A DNA stretch of 64,000 bases. It comes from an uncultured Lachnospiraceae bacterium (GTDB lineage Bacteria; Bacillota; Clostridia; Lachnospirales; Lachnospiraceae). Below, piece after piece: positions 25,813 through 34,288 of the stretch. Below the pieces are notes generated by a model. The model was not told the DNA's origin, made no database searches, and saw only the letters and a program-made list of their open reading frames with translations. The stretch is from assembly GCA_910579685.1 (NCBI GenBank), contig CAJTVN010000006.1:1-64000 (forward strand). Direction: 5' to 3'. The first letter of the stretch is position 1, and every line of letters starts with the position of its first letter. Position numbers and translations under genes: made by a program.

Positions 25813-26757
25813 ATGTTGAAGAAAGAGGATAAAATCTATGTGGCGGGCCACAGAGGACTGGTGGGGAGCGCAATCGTGAGGAATCTGCAGGCAAAGGGAT
25901 ACCGGAACCTTGTCATGCGCACGCACGGTGAGCTGGATCTCACGGACCAGGCAGCTGTCAGGAGCTTTTTTGAGCAGGAAAGACCGGACGCAGTGGTTCT
26001 TGCGGCGGCAAAGGTGGGAGGGATCAACGCAAATAACACCACGCCTGCGGAGTTTGCCTATGAAAATATGCAGATCCAGTGCAACGTGATCGAGAGCAGC
26101 CACAGATTTCACGTAAAAAAGCTTCTTTTCCTGGGGAGCACCTGCATTTATCCCAGGATGGCACCCCAGCCCATACCCGAGGACGCACTTCTTACGGGTC
26201 CCCTCGAGGAGACGAACGAGGCCTATGCCATCGCAAAGATTGCCGGGCTTGAGATGTGCAAGTTTTATAAGAGGCAGTATGGGGATGATTTTATCAGCTG
26301 TATGCCCACGAACCTGTACGGGCCTCACGACAACTACGAGCTTTCCGGCTCCCATGTCATGCCCGCAATGATCCGGAAGTTCCATGAGGCAAAGGTGTCG
26401 GGGGCGCCCTCGGTGGAGCTGTGGGGAACCGGCACGCCCCTGCGCGAATTTCTCTATGTGGACGACATGGCGGACGCCTGCGTCTTTCTGCTGGAAAATT
26501 ATGACGGGGAGCAGCACGTGAACATTGGGACCGGGAAGGAGGTCACCATCCGGCAGCTGGCCGAGACGGTGAAGGAAGCGGTCGGCTATGAGGGGGAAAT
26601 TGTCTGGAATCCGGACATGCCGGACGGCACGCCCAGGAAGCTTACCAATGTGGATAAGCTTCACGGGCTCGGCTGGACACACAAGGTCGAGCTTCAGGAG
26701 GGCGTGAGGCTGGCCTACGAGTGGTTCAGAGAGAATGCGGATCATGCGAGAATGTAA
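25813..26757 (+). CDS. fcl: GDP-L-fucose synthase
   Basis: Fcl epimerises and reduces GDP-4-keto-6-deoxymannose to GDP-L-fucose with NADPH. The 314-residue product shows the nucleotide-binding VAGHRGLVGSAIVR (about 9-22), AAAKVGGINANN, the serine segment LFLGSTCIYP, the catalytic YAIAKIAG (YxxxK) and NLYGPHDNYELSGSHVMPA typical of the family. The ATG at 25813 has AGAGAGGA about 7 bases upstream, and the gap to the preceding gene is only 4 bases. Its last 32 bases overlap the 3' end of pyrG on the other strand with no terminator between them. The same pathway gene, gmd, starts the operon. Confidence 0.96.
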   Translation: MLKKEDKIYVAGHRGLVGSAIVRNLQAKGYRNLVMRTHGELDLTDQAAVRSFFEQERPDAVVLAAAKVGGINANNTTPAEFAYENMQIQCNVIESSHRFHVKKLLFLGSTCIYPRMAPQPIPEDALLTGPLEETNEAYAIAKIAGLEMCKFYKRQYGDDFISCMPTNLYGPHDNYELSGSHVMPAMIRKFHEAKVSGAPSVELWGTGTPLREFLYVDDMADACVFLLENYDGEQHVNIGTGKEVTIRQLAETVKEAVGYEGEIVWNPDMPDGTPRKLTNVDKLHGLGWTHKVELQEGVRLAYEWFRENADHARM

Positions 26758-28345
26758 CCGCCGCCCGGATAAAGCCCTTAAAGAGCGGATGCGGCCGGTT
26801 TGGCCTCGACTTTAACTCCGGATGGGCCTGGGTGGCCACAAAGAAGGGATGTGCGGAAAGCTCGCACATCTCCACGATCCGCCCGTCCGGGGAGAGGCCG
26901 GAAAGCTTCATGCCGTGCCCGGTAAGGAGCTGGCGGTAATCGTTGTTTACCTCGTAACGGTGCCGGTGGCGTTCCTCAATGAATTCCGATCCGTAGAGCG
27001 CAAAGGCCAATGAGGATTTATCAAGCACGCAGGGGTAGGAGCCCAGCCGGAGGGTGCCGCCGATATTTTCCACCCCGTTTTGCTCGGGCATCAGGGCAAT
27101 CACCGGATGAGCGGTGGAGGGATCAAGCTCGCTGCTGTTTGCGTCGGTAAGACCGATCACATTTCTCGCAAATTCCACAATGGACAGCTGCATTCCCAGA
27201 CAAAGGCCGAGGAAGGGGATCTGGCGGACACGGGCAAAGGTGATGGCCCGGATTTTCCCCTCGATGCCTCTAGACCCGAACCCTCCGGGCACCAGAATGC
27301 CGTCCGCGTCTCCGAGAAGTTCCTGCACATTTTCGTCTGTGACCTGTTCGGAATCGACCCATTTGATATGAACCGCGGCGTGGTTGGAAATTCCGCCGTG
27401 CTTTAACGCCTCGGCCACGCTCAGATAGGCGTCGTGGAGCTGCACGTATTTCCCAACGAGAGCAATGGTCACCCCGCATACCGGGGATTTCAGCGCATCC
27501 ACCATGGACTGCCAGTCGGACAGATCCGGCTCGGGGCAGGGCAGGTTCAGGCATTCGCAGGCAGCTTGTGCCAGCTTTTCCTTCTCCATGGCAAGCGGAG
27601 CCTCGTAGAGAGATTCCACATCCAGATTCTGTAGCACCCGGCAGCTTGGCACGTTGCAGAACAGCGCAATTTTGTCCTTTATGCCCTGATCTAAGGGGTA
27701 CTCGCTGCGGCACACCAGAATATCCGGCCACAGGCCCATTCCCTGGAGCGCTTTCACGCTGGCCTGGGTGGGCTTTGTCTTCATTTCCTGGGAGGCTTTC
27801 AGATAGGGGATCAGCGTCACGTGAATCAAGATGGCGTTTTCCCTTCCAACCTCGTGCTGAAACTGACGGATGGCCTCGAGAAACGGCTGGCTTTCGATGT
27901 CTCCCACGGTTCCCCCCACCTCGATAATGGCGATCCGGGTATCCGCATCCGGGGAATCCCGGTAGAAGCGGCTTTTGATCTCGTTTGTGATATGGGGGAT
28001 GACCTGGACGGTCCCGCCGCCATAGTCGCCCCGCCGCTCCTTCTGGAGAACGGACCAGTATACTTTCCCGGTGGTCACATTGGAATTCCTGTCAAGATTT
28101 TCGTCGATAAACCGCTCGTAATGCCCCAGATCCAGGTCGGTTTCCGTGCCGTCCTGGGTGACAAAGACCTCGCCGTGCTGGATGGGGTTCATGGTGCCGG
28201 GATCGATATTGATGTAGGGGTCGAACTTCTGCATGGTGACCCGAAGGCCCCTGGCTTTCAGGAGCCGTCCGAGAGAGGCGGCGGTGATCCCTTTTCCCAG
28301 TCCCGAGACGACCCCGCCTGTGACAAACACATATTTTACGCTCAT
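26726..28345 (-). CDS. pyrG: CTP synthase
   Basis: PyrG aminates UTP to CTP with glutamine-derived ammonia. The 539-residue product has the N-terminal amidoligase domain (KYVFVTGGVVSGLGKGITAA, the ATP/UTP-binding start) and the C-terminal class I glutaminase with the nucleophile loop FLGLCLGMQ (Cys about 379) and the distal His-Glu region AHPFFVATQAHPE. The length is typical. AAGGAG lies before the ATG. Transcription starts from a strong promoter at 28465-28493 and passes a terminator-like hairpin in the leader, suggesting attenuation control. Tail-to-tail overlap with fcl by 32 bases is unusual for a housekeeping gene. Confidence 0.97.
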   Translation of the reverse strand: MSVKYVFVTGGVVSGLGKGITAASLGRLLKARGLRVTMQKFDPYINIDPGTMNPIQHGEVFVTQDGTETDLDLGHYERFIDENLDRNSNVTTGKVYWSVLQKERRGDYGGGTVQVIPHITNEIKSRFYRDSPDADTRIAIIEVGGTVGDIESQPFLEAIRQFQHEVGRENAILIHVTLIPYLKASQEMKTKPTQASVKALQGMGLWPDILVCRSEYPLDQGIKDKIALFCNVPSCRVLQNLDVESLYEAPLAMEKEKLAQAACECLNLPCPEPDLSDWQSMVDALKSPVCGVTIALVGKYVQLHDAYLSVAEALKHGGISNHAAVHIKWVDSEQVTDENVQELLGDADGILVPGGFGSRGIEGKIRAITFARVRQIPFLGLCLGMQLSIVEFARNVIGLTDANSSELDPSTAHPVIALMPEQNGVENIGGTLRLGSYPCVLDKSSLAFALYGSEFIEERHRHRYEVNNDYRQLLTGHGMKLSGLSPDGRIVEMCELSAHPFFVATQAHPELKSRPNRPHPLFKGFIRAAVTFSHDPHSL

Positions 28346-28372
28346 AATTACTCCTTCTGTTTTCTGAGGAAG

Positions 28373-28451
28373 ACCGCGGCGGACGCCGCCTCGCTGGCGG
28401 TCCGGTTTATCGCGGCAAAAAAGGCGCTATGAACCGACTCACAGCGCCTTT
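28373..28451 (-). promoter_or_regulatory. pyrG leader with attenuator hairpin
   Basis: Read on the reverse strand, the leader begins with AAAGGCGCT, a 14-base loop, then AGCGCCTTTTTT (28451 down to 28417): a textbook intrinsic terminator placed between the promoter and pyrG. Further down lies a GC-rich fold (GGCGG/CCGCC within ACCGC/GCGGT, about 28373-28405). A terminator that precedes the gene must be conditional. Gram-positive pyrG genes are known to use CTP-dependent attenuation, but the G-run at the transcript start used in Bacillus is not seen here. Confidence 0.65.
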
Positions 28452-28464
28452 GCTTAACGTATGA

Positions 28465-28493
28465 ATTTTATCACCGGGTATTGGAGATGTCAA
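28465..28493 (-). promoter_or_regulatory. pyrG promoter
   Basis: On the reverse strand TTGACA (28493-28488), a 17-base spacer and TAAAAT (28470-28465) give a near-consensus sigma-A promoter. Transcription would start near 28458, only a few bases before the attenuator stem. Confidence 0.85.
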
Positions 28494-28518
28494 GAGAGGT
28501 ATTTATAAAAATTTGAGA

Positions 28519-28546
28519 TTCATTCATTTCTTTTTTATGGTATAAT
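28519..28546 (+). promoter_or_regulatory. Possible promoter for the DUF1846-ftsH operon
   Basis: TATAAT at 28541-28546 is perfect; the only -35 at workable spacing is the weak TTCATT at 28519-28524 (16 bases). It lies divergent to the pyrG promoter. Confidence 0.4.
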
Positions 28547-28635
28547 TCAAAAGGTTGTGCTACAATAAGACGGTATGCAAAAAGATTGGTGCCTTTTACA
28601 GTGAGACGCGCAGAGGAAGCGAATGGGGTAAGAAA

Positions 28636-30108
28636 GTGAAAATCGGTTTTGACAATGAAAAATATCTAAAAATGCAGTCTGAGCATATTGAGGAGAGAAT
28701 TGGAAAGTTTGGCGATAAGCTGTATCTTGAATTCGGGGGCAAGCTGTTTGACGATTATCACGCTTCAAGGGTTCTGCCTGGTTTTGAGCCTGACAGCAAG
28801 CTGCGCATGCTGATGAAGCTCTCCGACCGGGCGGAGATCGTGATCGTGATCAATGCGGCGGATATCGAAAAGAATAAGATACGGGGGGATCTGGGAATTT
28901 CCTATGACGAGGACGTCCAGAGGCTGATGGATGAGTTTCGCGGCCGGGGGCTTTATGTGGGGAGCGTGGTGCTCACGCATTATGCGGGCCAGATACGGGC
29001 CGTGAGCTTTAAGGAGCGGCTTGAGAAAAAGAACGTCAGAGTGTATCTGCACTATGCCATAGAAGACTATCCGTCGAACATCCCCCTGATTGTCAGCGAC
29101 GACGGGTACGGCAAAAATGAGTATATCGAGACCACAAGACCCCTTGTGGTGGTCACGGCCCCGGGGCCGGGGAGCGGGAAGATGGCGACCTGCCTCTCCC
29201 AGCTTTATCATGACAACAAGCGGGGGATCAAGGCGGGTTATGCCAAGTACGAAACCTTTCCCATCTGGAATATTCCGCTCAAGCACCCCATCAATCTCGC
29301 CTATGAGGCGGCGACGGCGGATCTGAACGATATCAATATGATCGATCCCTTCCACCTGGAGGCCTATGGGGAAACCACGGTAAACTACAACAGGGATATC
29401 GAGATTTTCCCCGTGCTGAATGCGATCTTTGAGGGGATTTACGGCGAGAACCCTTACAAGTCGCCCACGGATATGGGAGTGAATATGGCGGGGAACTGCA
29501 TCGTGGACGACGAGGTGTGCAGGGAGGCCTCCCACATGGAGATCATACGCCGCTATTACACGGCCATGAACGACGTGATCCGGGGAAAGGCGAGAGAGAC
29601 GGACGTATACAAGATAGAGCTTTTGATGAAGCAGGCCAAGATCACTACCCAGGACCGGAAGGTGACGGTGGCGGCAGGGGAGAGGGAGCAGAGGCTTTCG
29701 GTACCGACGGCGGCCATAGAGCTTTCCGACGGCACGATCATCACCTCCAAGACCAGCGACCTTTTGGGGGCGTCGGCGGCGCTGCTGTTAAACGCACTGA
29801 AATATCTGGGCGGAGTGGATCACGACACGCACCTGATCTCACCGGAGGCAATCGGGCCCATACAGGAGCTTAAGACCAAGTACCTGGGAGGGAAAAATCC
29901 CAGGCTTCACACGGACGAGGTGCTGATCGCCCTGTCGGTTTCGGCTCTGAACGATCCGAATGCGAGAAGAGCCCTGGAACAGCTTCCCAGACTGAAACGG
30001 TGCCAGGTACATACCTCCGTGATGCTCTCGGAGGTGGACATTAAAACATTCAAAAAGCTGGGGGTTGATCTGACCAGCGAACCAATATTAAAAGGGAAAA
30101 GTAAGTAG
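28636..30108 (+). CDS. DUF1846 domain protein
   Basis: This 490-residue cytoplasmic protein matches the DUF1846 family, conserved in Firmicutes with unknown function. The N-terminus KIGFDNEKYLKMQSEHI and the internal TAPGPGSGKMATCLSQLYHD (P-loop-like, about 183-202) are diagnostic; the latter suggests nucleotide binding. The GTG at 28636 is the best start because family proteins begin with this KIGFDNEKY block and GGGG lies 7 bases ahead; an upstream frame from 28555 adds non-conserved residues. Its TAG stop directly abuts the ATG of ftsH, so the two are translationally coupled. A link with proteostasis is suggested only by that adjacency. Confidence 0.88.
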   Translation: MKIGFDNEKYLKMQSEHIEERIGKFGDKLYLEFGGKLFDDYHASRVLPGFEPDSKLRMLMKLSDRAEIVIVINAADIEKNKIRGDLGISYDEDVQRLMDEFRGRGLYVGSVVLTHYAGQIRAVSFKERLEKKNVRVYLHYAIEDYPSNIPLIVSDDGYGKNEYIETTRPLVVVTAPGPGSGKMATCLSQLYHDNKRGIKAGYAKYETFPIWNIPLKHPINLAYEAATADLNDINMIDPFHLEAYGETTVNYNRDIEIFPVLNAIFEGIYGENPYKSPTDMGVNMAGNCIVDDEVCREASHMEIIRRYYTAMNDVIRGKARETDVYKIELLMKQAKITTQDRKVTVAAGEREQRLSVPTAAIELSDGTIITSKTSDLLGASAALLLNALKYLGGVDHDTHLISPEAIGPIQELKTKYLGGKNPRLHTDEVLIALSVSALNDPNARRALEQLPRLKRCQVHTSVMLSEVDIKTFKKLGVDLTSEPILKGKSK

Positions 30109-32298
30109 ATGAGTGATAATAACTTAAATGAATTTGACAGCGGGCAGGGCGGCGGAAGCAACGGCCCGGGAAATGGCGGAAACAACGGAAACGGGGGCGG
30201 TTCCGGGGATGGAAGAGATCCGAAGAGGCAGAGTATTATCCTGTTTCTCGTGGCGGCCCTGGTGACGCTGCTTATGATGAGCAGCTTTATGAAGCTGATG
30301 TCGGGTGAGACGGAGAGGGAGATCAGCTACAATGAATTTATAAGGATGCTGGAGGCCGGGGAGATCAGCTCGGTACAGATCGGCGCAGACCGGGTGACAA
30401 TCACGCCAAAGGCGGAGCCGAATTCCGGGGCAATGGGATTCTACATGTACGGAGGGGCTTCCCAGGTCATCTACTATACCGGCAAGATCGAGGAGGACGA
30501 CACACTGACCCAGCGCCTTCTGAAATACAATGTCCCGGTGAACGGGCAGGTGGCGGACCGTTCCAGCGTGATCATCAGTTTTCTGCTGACCTACGTGGTG
30601 CCCATTCTGCTGATGTGGGTGCTGCTCAGCTTCCTGTTCCGGAAGATGTCAAAGGGCGGCGGGCCCATGGGCGTTGGCAAGAGCAACGCCAAGGTTTATG
30701 TGCAGAAGGAGACGGGAATCACCTTCAAGGATGTGGCGGGGGAGGATGAGGCGAAGGAATCCCTGCAGGAGGTAGTGGATTTCCTGCATAATCCCGGCAA
30801 ATATTCCCGGATCGGTGCAAAGCTTCCCAAGGGAGCGCTGCTGGTGGGACCTCCCGGTACCGGAAAGACCCTGCTGGCAAAGGCGGTGGCGGGAGAGGCG
30901 AAGGTTCCCTTCTTTTCCCTCTCCGGTTCTGATTTTATCGAATTGTACGTGGGCGTGGGCGCTTCCAGGGTGAGGGATCTGTTTAAGGAGGCCACCAAGA
31001 ATGCGCCCTGCATTATATTTATTGATGAGATTGACGCGATCGGCAGGAGCAGGGACAATAAATACGGCGGCGGCAACGAGGAGAGGGAGCAGACGCTGAA
31101 TCAGCTGCTCTCCGAGATGGACGGCTTTGACACCTCCAAGGGAATTCTGGTGCTGGGAGCCACCAACCGTCCGGAAATTCTGGACAAAGCGCTGCTTCGC
31201 CCGGGCCGTTTTGACCGACGGATCATAGTGGATAAGCCTGATTTGAAGGGAAGAGTTGCGATTCTCAAGGTGCACGCCAAGGATGTGCATCTGGACGACA
31301 GCGTGGATCTGGACGCCATCGCCCTTGCAACCAGCGGCGCGGTGGGTGCGGATCTTGCGAATATGATCAACGAGGCGGCGATCAATGCGGTACAGCACGG
31401 AAGAGAGTACGTGAACCAGAAGGATCTGTTCAATGCGGTGGAGCAGGTTCTGGTGGGCAAGGAGAAGAAAGACCGCATCATGAGTCAGGAAGAGCGCAAA
31501 ATCGTCTCCTATCACGAGGTGGGCCATGCGCTGATCAGCGCTCTGCAGAAGAATTCCGAGCCGGTGCAGAAGATCACCATTGTGCCAAGAACCATGGGCG
31601 CTCTGGGATATGTCATGCATGTGCCTGAGGAGGAGAAGTACCTTCAGACCAAGGATGAGCTTCACGACAGGCTGGTAAGCCTTCTCGGGGGACGTGCGGC
31701 GGAGGAAATCATTTTTGGAAATGTTACCACGGGAGCTGCCAACGATATCGAGCAGGCTACGAATATCGCCACCAACATGGTAACCAGGTTTGGTATGAGC
31801 AAGCGTTTTGGACTGATGGGGCTTGCCACGGTGGAAAGCGAATACCTGGGCGGCGGCGCCCGCCTGACCTGCAGCGACCGGACGGCGGCGGACGTGGATA
31901 CGGAAGTGATGGAAACCCTGAAAAGCTGTTACGACGAGGCGAAAGAGCTCCTTTCCGGGAACCGGGAGCTGATGGATAAGCTGGCGGCCCATTTGATCGA
32001 GAAGGAGACCATCAGCGGCAAGGAATTCATGCGGATTTACCGTAAGGAAAAGGGACTGCCGGAGCCGGAGGAGGCGCAGGAAAAGAAAGACGAAACGGTG
32101 CGGGAAAAGAAGGAAGAAACGGCGCGGGAGAAGCCGGTGCAGACGCCCGGGGAGAAAAAGGAAGAGCTGCCGGCAGGAACACTGCGGGAGAAGGAATCCG
32201 GGGACGGCGGCGGATCTGCGGAGCCTGAAAAGCCCGCAGGGTCCGAAAGACCCGCAGAACAGCCGAAAGGACTTTTTTCCGGGACCAGGCCGGAGTGA
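30109..32298 (+). CDS. ftsH: ATP-dependent zinc metalloprotease FtsH
   Basis: FtsH is a membrane-anchored AAA+ protease that degrades misfolded membrane and regulatory proteins. The 729-residue product has a Gly/Asn-rich N-terminal tail (about 9-36), membrane segment 1 (about 43-62), an outer domain, membrane segment 2 (about 145-168), the AAA module with Walker A GPPGTGKT (about 246), IIFIDEIDAIG and the SRH region ATNRPEILDKALLRPGRFD, then the zinc site HEVGH (about 469). It is longer than the usual 610-680 residues because of the N-terminal tail and a C-terminal Glu/Lys/Pro-rich extension (about 645-729) with KKDETVREKKEETAREK repeats. It starts immediately after the DUF1846 stop; the ribosome site is weak, which fits coupling. 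Confidence 0.96.
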   Translation: MSDNNLNEFDSGQGGGSNGPGNGGNNGNGGGSGDGRDPKRQSIILFLVAALVTLLMMSSFMKLMSGETEREISYNEFIRMLEAGEISSVQIGADRVTITPKAEPNSGAMGFYMYGGASQVIYYTGKIEEDDTLTQRLLKYNVPVNGQVADRSSVIISFLLTYVVPILLMWVLLSFLFRKMSKGGGPMGVGKSNAKVYVQKETGITFKDVAGEDEAKESLQEVVDFLHNPGKYSRIGAKLPKGALLVGPPGTGKTLLAKAVAGEAKVPFFSLSGSDFIELYVGVGASRVRDLFKEATKNAPCIIFIDEIDAIGRSRDNKYGGGNEEREQTLNQLLSEMDGFDTSKGILVLGATNRPEILDKALLRPGRFDRRIIVDKPDLKGRVAILKVHAKDVHLDDSVDLDAIALATSGAVGADLANMINEAAINAVQHGREYVNQKDLFNAVEQVLVGKEKKDRIMSQEERKIVSYHEVGHALISALQKNSEPVQKITIVPRTMGALGYVMHVPEEEKYLQTKDELHDRLVSLLGGRAAEEIIFGNVTTGAANDIEQATNIATNMVTRFGMSKRFGLMGLATVESEYLGGGARLTCSDRTAADVDTEVMETLKSCYDEAKELLSGNRELMDKLAAHLIEKETISGKEFMRIYRKEKGLPEPEEAQEKKDETVREKKEETAREKPVQTPGEKKEELPAGTLREKESGDGGGSAEPEKPAGSERPAEQPKGLFSGTRPE

Positions 32299-32320
32299 TA
32301 AGTATATAATTGATCGAAAC

Positions 32321-32362
32321 AAAAAAGAATTCTTATGCTATAATAAATAAGAATTCTTTTTT
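32321..32362. terminator. Bidirectional terminator between ftsH and uvrC
   Basis: A perfect 16-base stem (AAAAAAGAATTCTTAT at 32321-32336 with its complement at 32347-32362) with a ten-base loop and T runs on both sides. The loop contains TATAAT (32339-32344), so it could double as the -10 of a uvrC promoter, although no good -35 lies 16-18 bases upstream. Confidence 0.8.
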
Positions 32363-32382
32363 TGTCCGGGAGGAAAGTAGTT

Positions 32383-34242
32383 ATGTTTGATATACAGGAA
32401 GAGCTGAAAAAGCTTCCCAAGTGTCCGGGCGTGTATATTATGCGCGACGAGGCCGACACGATCATGTACGTGGGTAAGGCGGTGAACCTCCACAGCCGTG
32501 TGAGATCCTATTTTCGTCAAAATATCGGAAGAGGGCCGCAGATCGACAAGATGGTATCCCTGATCAGCCGTTTTGAATATATCGTGACCGATTCGGAGCT
32601 GGAGGCGCTGGTGCTGGAAAACAACCTGATCAAAGAGCACAGGCCCAAATACAACACTCTGCTCAAGGACGATAAGACCTATCCCTACATCAAGGTGACC
32701 GTGGGGGAGGAATATCCGAGGGTGCTGTTCTCGCGGCAGATGAAAAAGGATCGTTCCCGCTATTTCGGCCCCTATTCCAATGCGGCGGCGGTAAAGGACA
32801 CCATAGAGCTGCTCAACAAGCTATACCAGCTTCGAACCTGTAACCGGAATCTTCCAAAGGACTGCGGGAACGGCAGGGCGTGCCTGAATTATCACATCAG
32901 GCAGTGCTCCGCACCCTGCCAGGGAAACATTCCCCAGGATGCCTACAGGGAGCAGGTGAAAAGAGCCCTGGATTTTTTGAACGGAAGCTACCAGGAGATT
33001 TTGAAGGAGCTGGAGCAGAAGATGAAGCAGGCGTCCGAGGAGATGGAATACGAGGAGGCGATTCGCTACCGCGATCTTTACAACAGCGTAAAGCAGGTTG
33101 CCCAGAAACAGAAGATCACGGACAGCGACGGGGAAGATAAGGATATCATAGCCCTGGCCTGCGACGACAGGGACGCGGTGGTGCAGGTGTTCTTCATCCG
33201 GGGAGGCAAGCTCATGGGACGGGAGCATTTTTATATGACCCATGCGGCGCAGACGCCAAGGCCCCAGATCCTTTTGGATTTTGTGAAGCAGTTTTATGCG
33301 GGAACGCCTTTTATCCCCAGGGAGCTCATGCTCCAGGAGGAGATCGACGACACGCAGATCCTGGAACAGTGGCTTACCAGAAGGCGGGGAGGCAGGGTTT
33401 ACATCAAGGTGCCGAAGATCGGCACCAAGGAAAAGCTGGTGGAGCTTGCCGCCAAAAACGCAAGGCTTGTCCTGGAACAGGACAAAGAGCGGATCCGCAG
33501 AGAGGAAGGAAGGACCATAGGCGCCGCAAAGGAGATTGGAAAACTGCTCGGGCTGGAAAACGTAAACCGGATGGAGGCCTACGATATTTCCAATATCAGC
33601 GGCTTTGCGAATGTGGGTTCCATGGTGGTCTATGAAAAAGGAAAGCCAAAGCGCAGCGATTACCGGAAATTCCGGATCAAAACCGTTTCGGGGCCGGATG
33701 ACTACGCCTGCATGAAAGAGGTTCTTACCCGGAGATTCCTGCACGGAATGGAGGAGCAGAGGCAGCTGGAGGATAAGGAGCTGGATCAGGAGTTCGGGAG
33801 CTTTACGAAATTTCCGGACGTTATCATGATGGACGGCGGCAAGGGCCAGGTGAACATTGCGCTGGGCGTTTTGAAGGAGCTTCATATCCACATACCGGTG
33901 TGTGGCATGGTAAAGGATGACAACCACAGAACCAGGGGGCTTTACTACGACAACCGGGAGATCCCCATAGACAGAAACTCGGAAGGCTTCAAGCTGATTA
34001 CCAGGATCCAGGACGAGGCCCACCGCTTTGCCATCGAGTATCACCGCTCGCTGCGGAGCAAGTCCCAGGTGAAATCCGTGCTGGAGGAAATACCGGGGGT
34101 GGGACCGGCCAGAAGGAAGGCGTTGATGCGGCAGTTCAAATCCATAGAGGAGATCAGGGCGGCGGACATGGAGGCCCTTTCCCGGCTGGAGGAAATTCCC
34201 CCTAATGTTGCCGAGGATATTTACAATTTTTTCAGGAAATAG
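32383..34242 (+). CDS. uvrC: Excinuclease ABC subunit C
   Basis: UvrC makes both incisions flanking a UvrB-marked lesion. The 619-residue product has the N-terminal GIY-YIG nuclease (GVYIMRDEADTIMYVGKAVN, about 15-34), a UVR domain for UvrB contact (about 200-235), the RNase H-like C-terminal nuclease with AYDISNISG and MMDGGKGQVN, and terminal helix-hairpin-helix motifs (LEEIPGVGPARRKALM). The ATG at 32383 is preceded by GGGAGG at 9-base spacing. Unlike uvrB and uvrA, no LexA box is seen upstream, so its SOS control is doubtful. hprK follows after 46 bases. Confidence 0.96.
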   Translation: MFDIQEELKKLPKCPGVYIMRDEADTIMYVGKAVNLHSRVRSYFRQNIGRGPQIDKMVSLISRFEYIVTDSELEALVLENNLIKEHRPKYNTLLKDDKTYPYIKVTVGEEYPRVLFSRQMKKDRSRYFGPYSNAAAVKDTIELLNKLYQLRTCNRNLPKDCGNGRACLNYHIRQCSAPCQGNIPQDAYREQVKRALDFLNGSYQEILKELEQKMKQASEEMEYEEAIRYRDLYNSVKQVAQKQKITDSDGEDKDIIALACDDRDAVVQVFFIRGGKLMGREHFYMTHAAQTPRPQILLDFVKQFYAGTPFIPRELMLQEEIDDTQILEQWLTRRRGGRVYIKVPKIGTKEKLVELAAKNARLVLEQDKERIRREEGRTIGAAKEIGKLLGLENVNRMEAYDISNISGFANVGSMVVYEKGKPKRSDYRKFRIKTVSGPDDYACMKEVLTRRFLHGMEEQRQLEDKELDQEFGSFTKFPDVIMMDGGKGQVNIALGVLKELHIHIPVCGMVKDDNHRTRGLYYDNREIPIDRNSEGFKLITRIQDEAHRFAIEYHRSLRSKSQVKSVLEEIPGVGPARRKALMRQFKSIEEIRAADMEALSRLEEIPPNVAEDIYNFFRK

Positions 34243-34288
34243 TAAACTGAGGATAATATGATTTTAATCGGACAAAAAGGAGCGGTGT

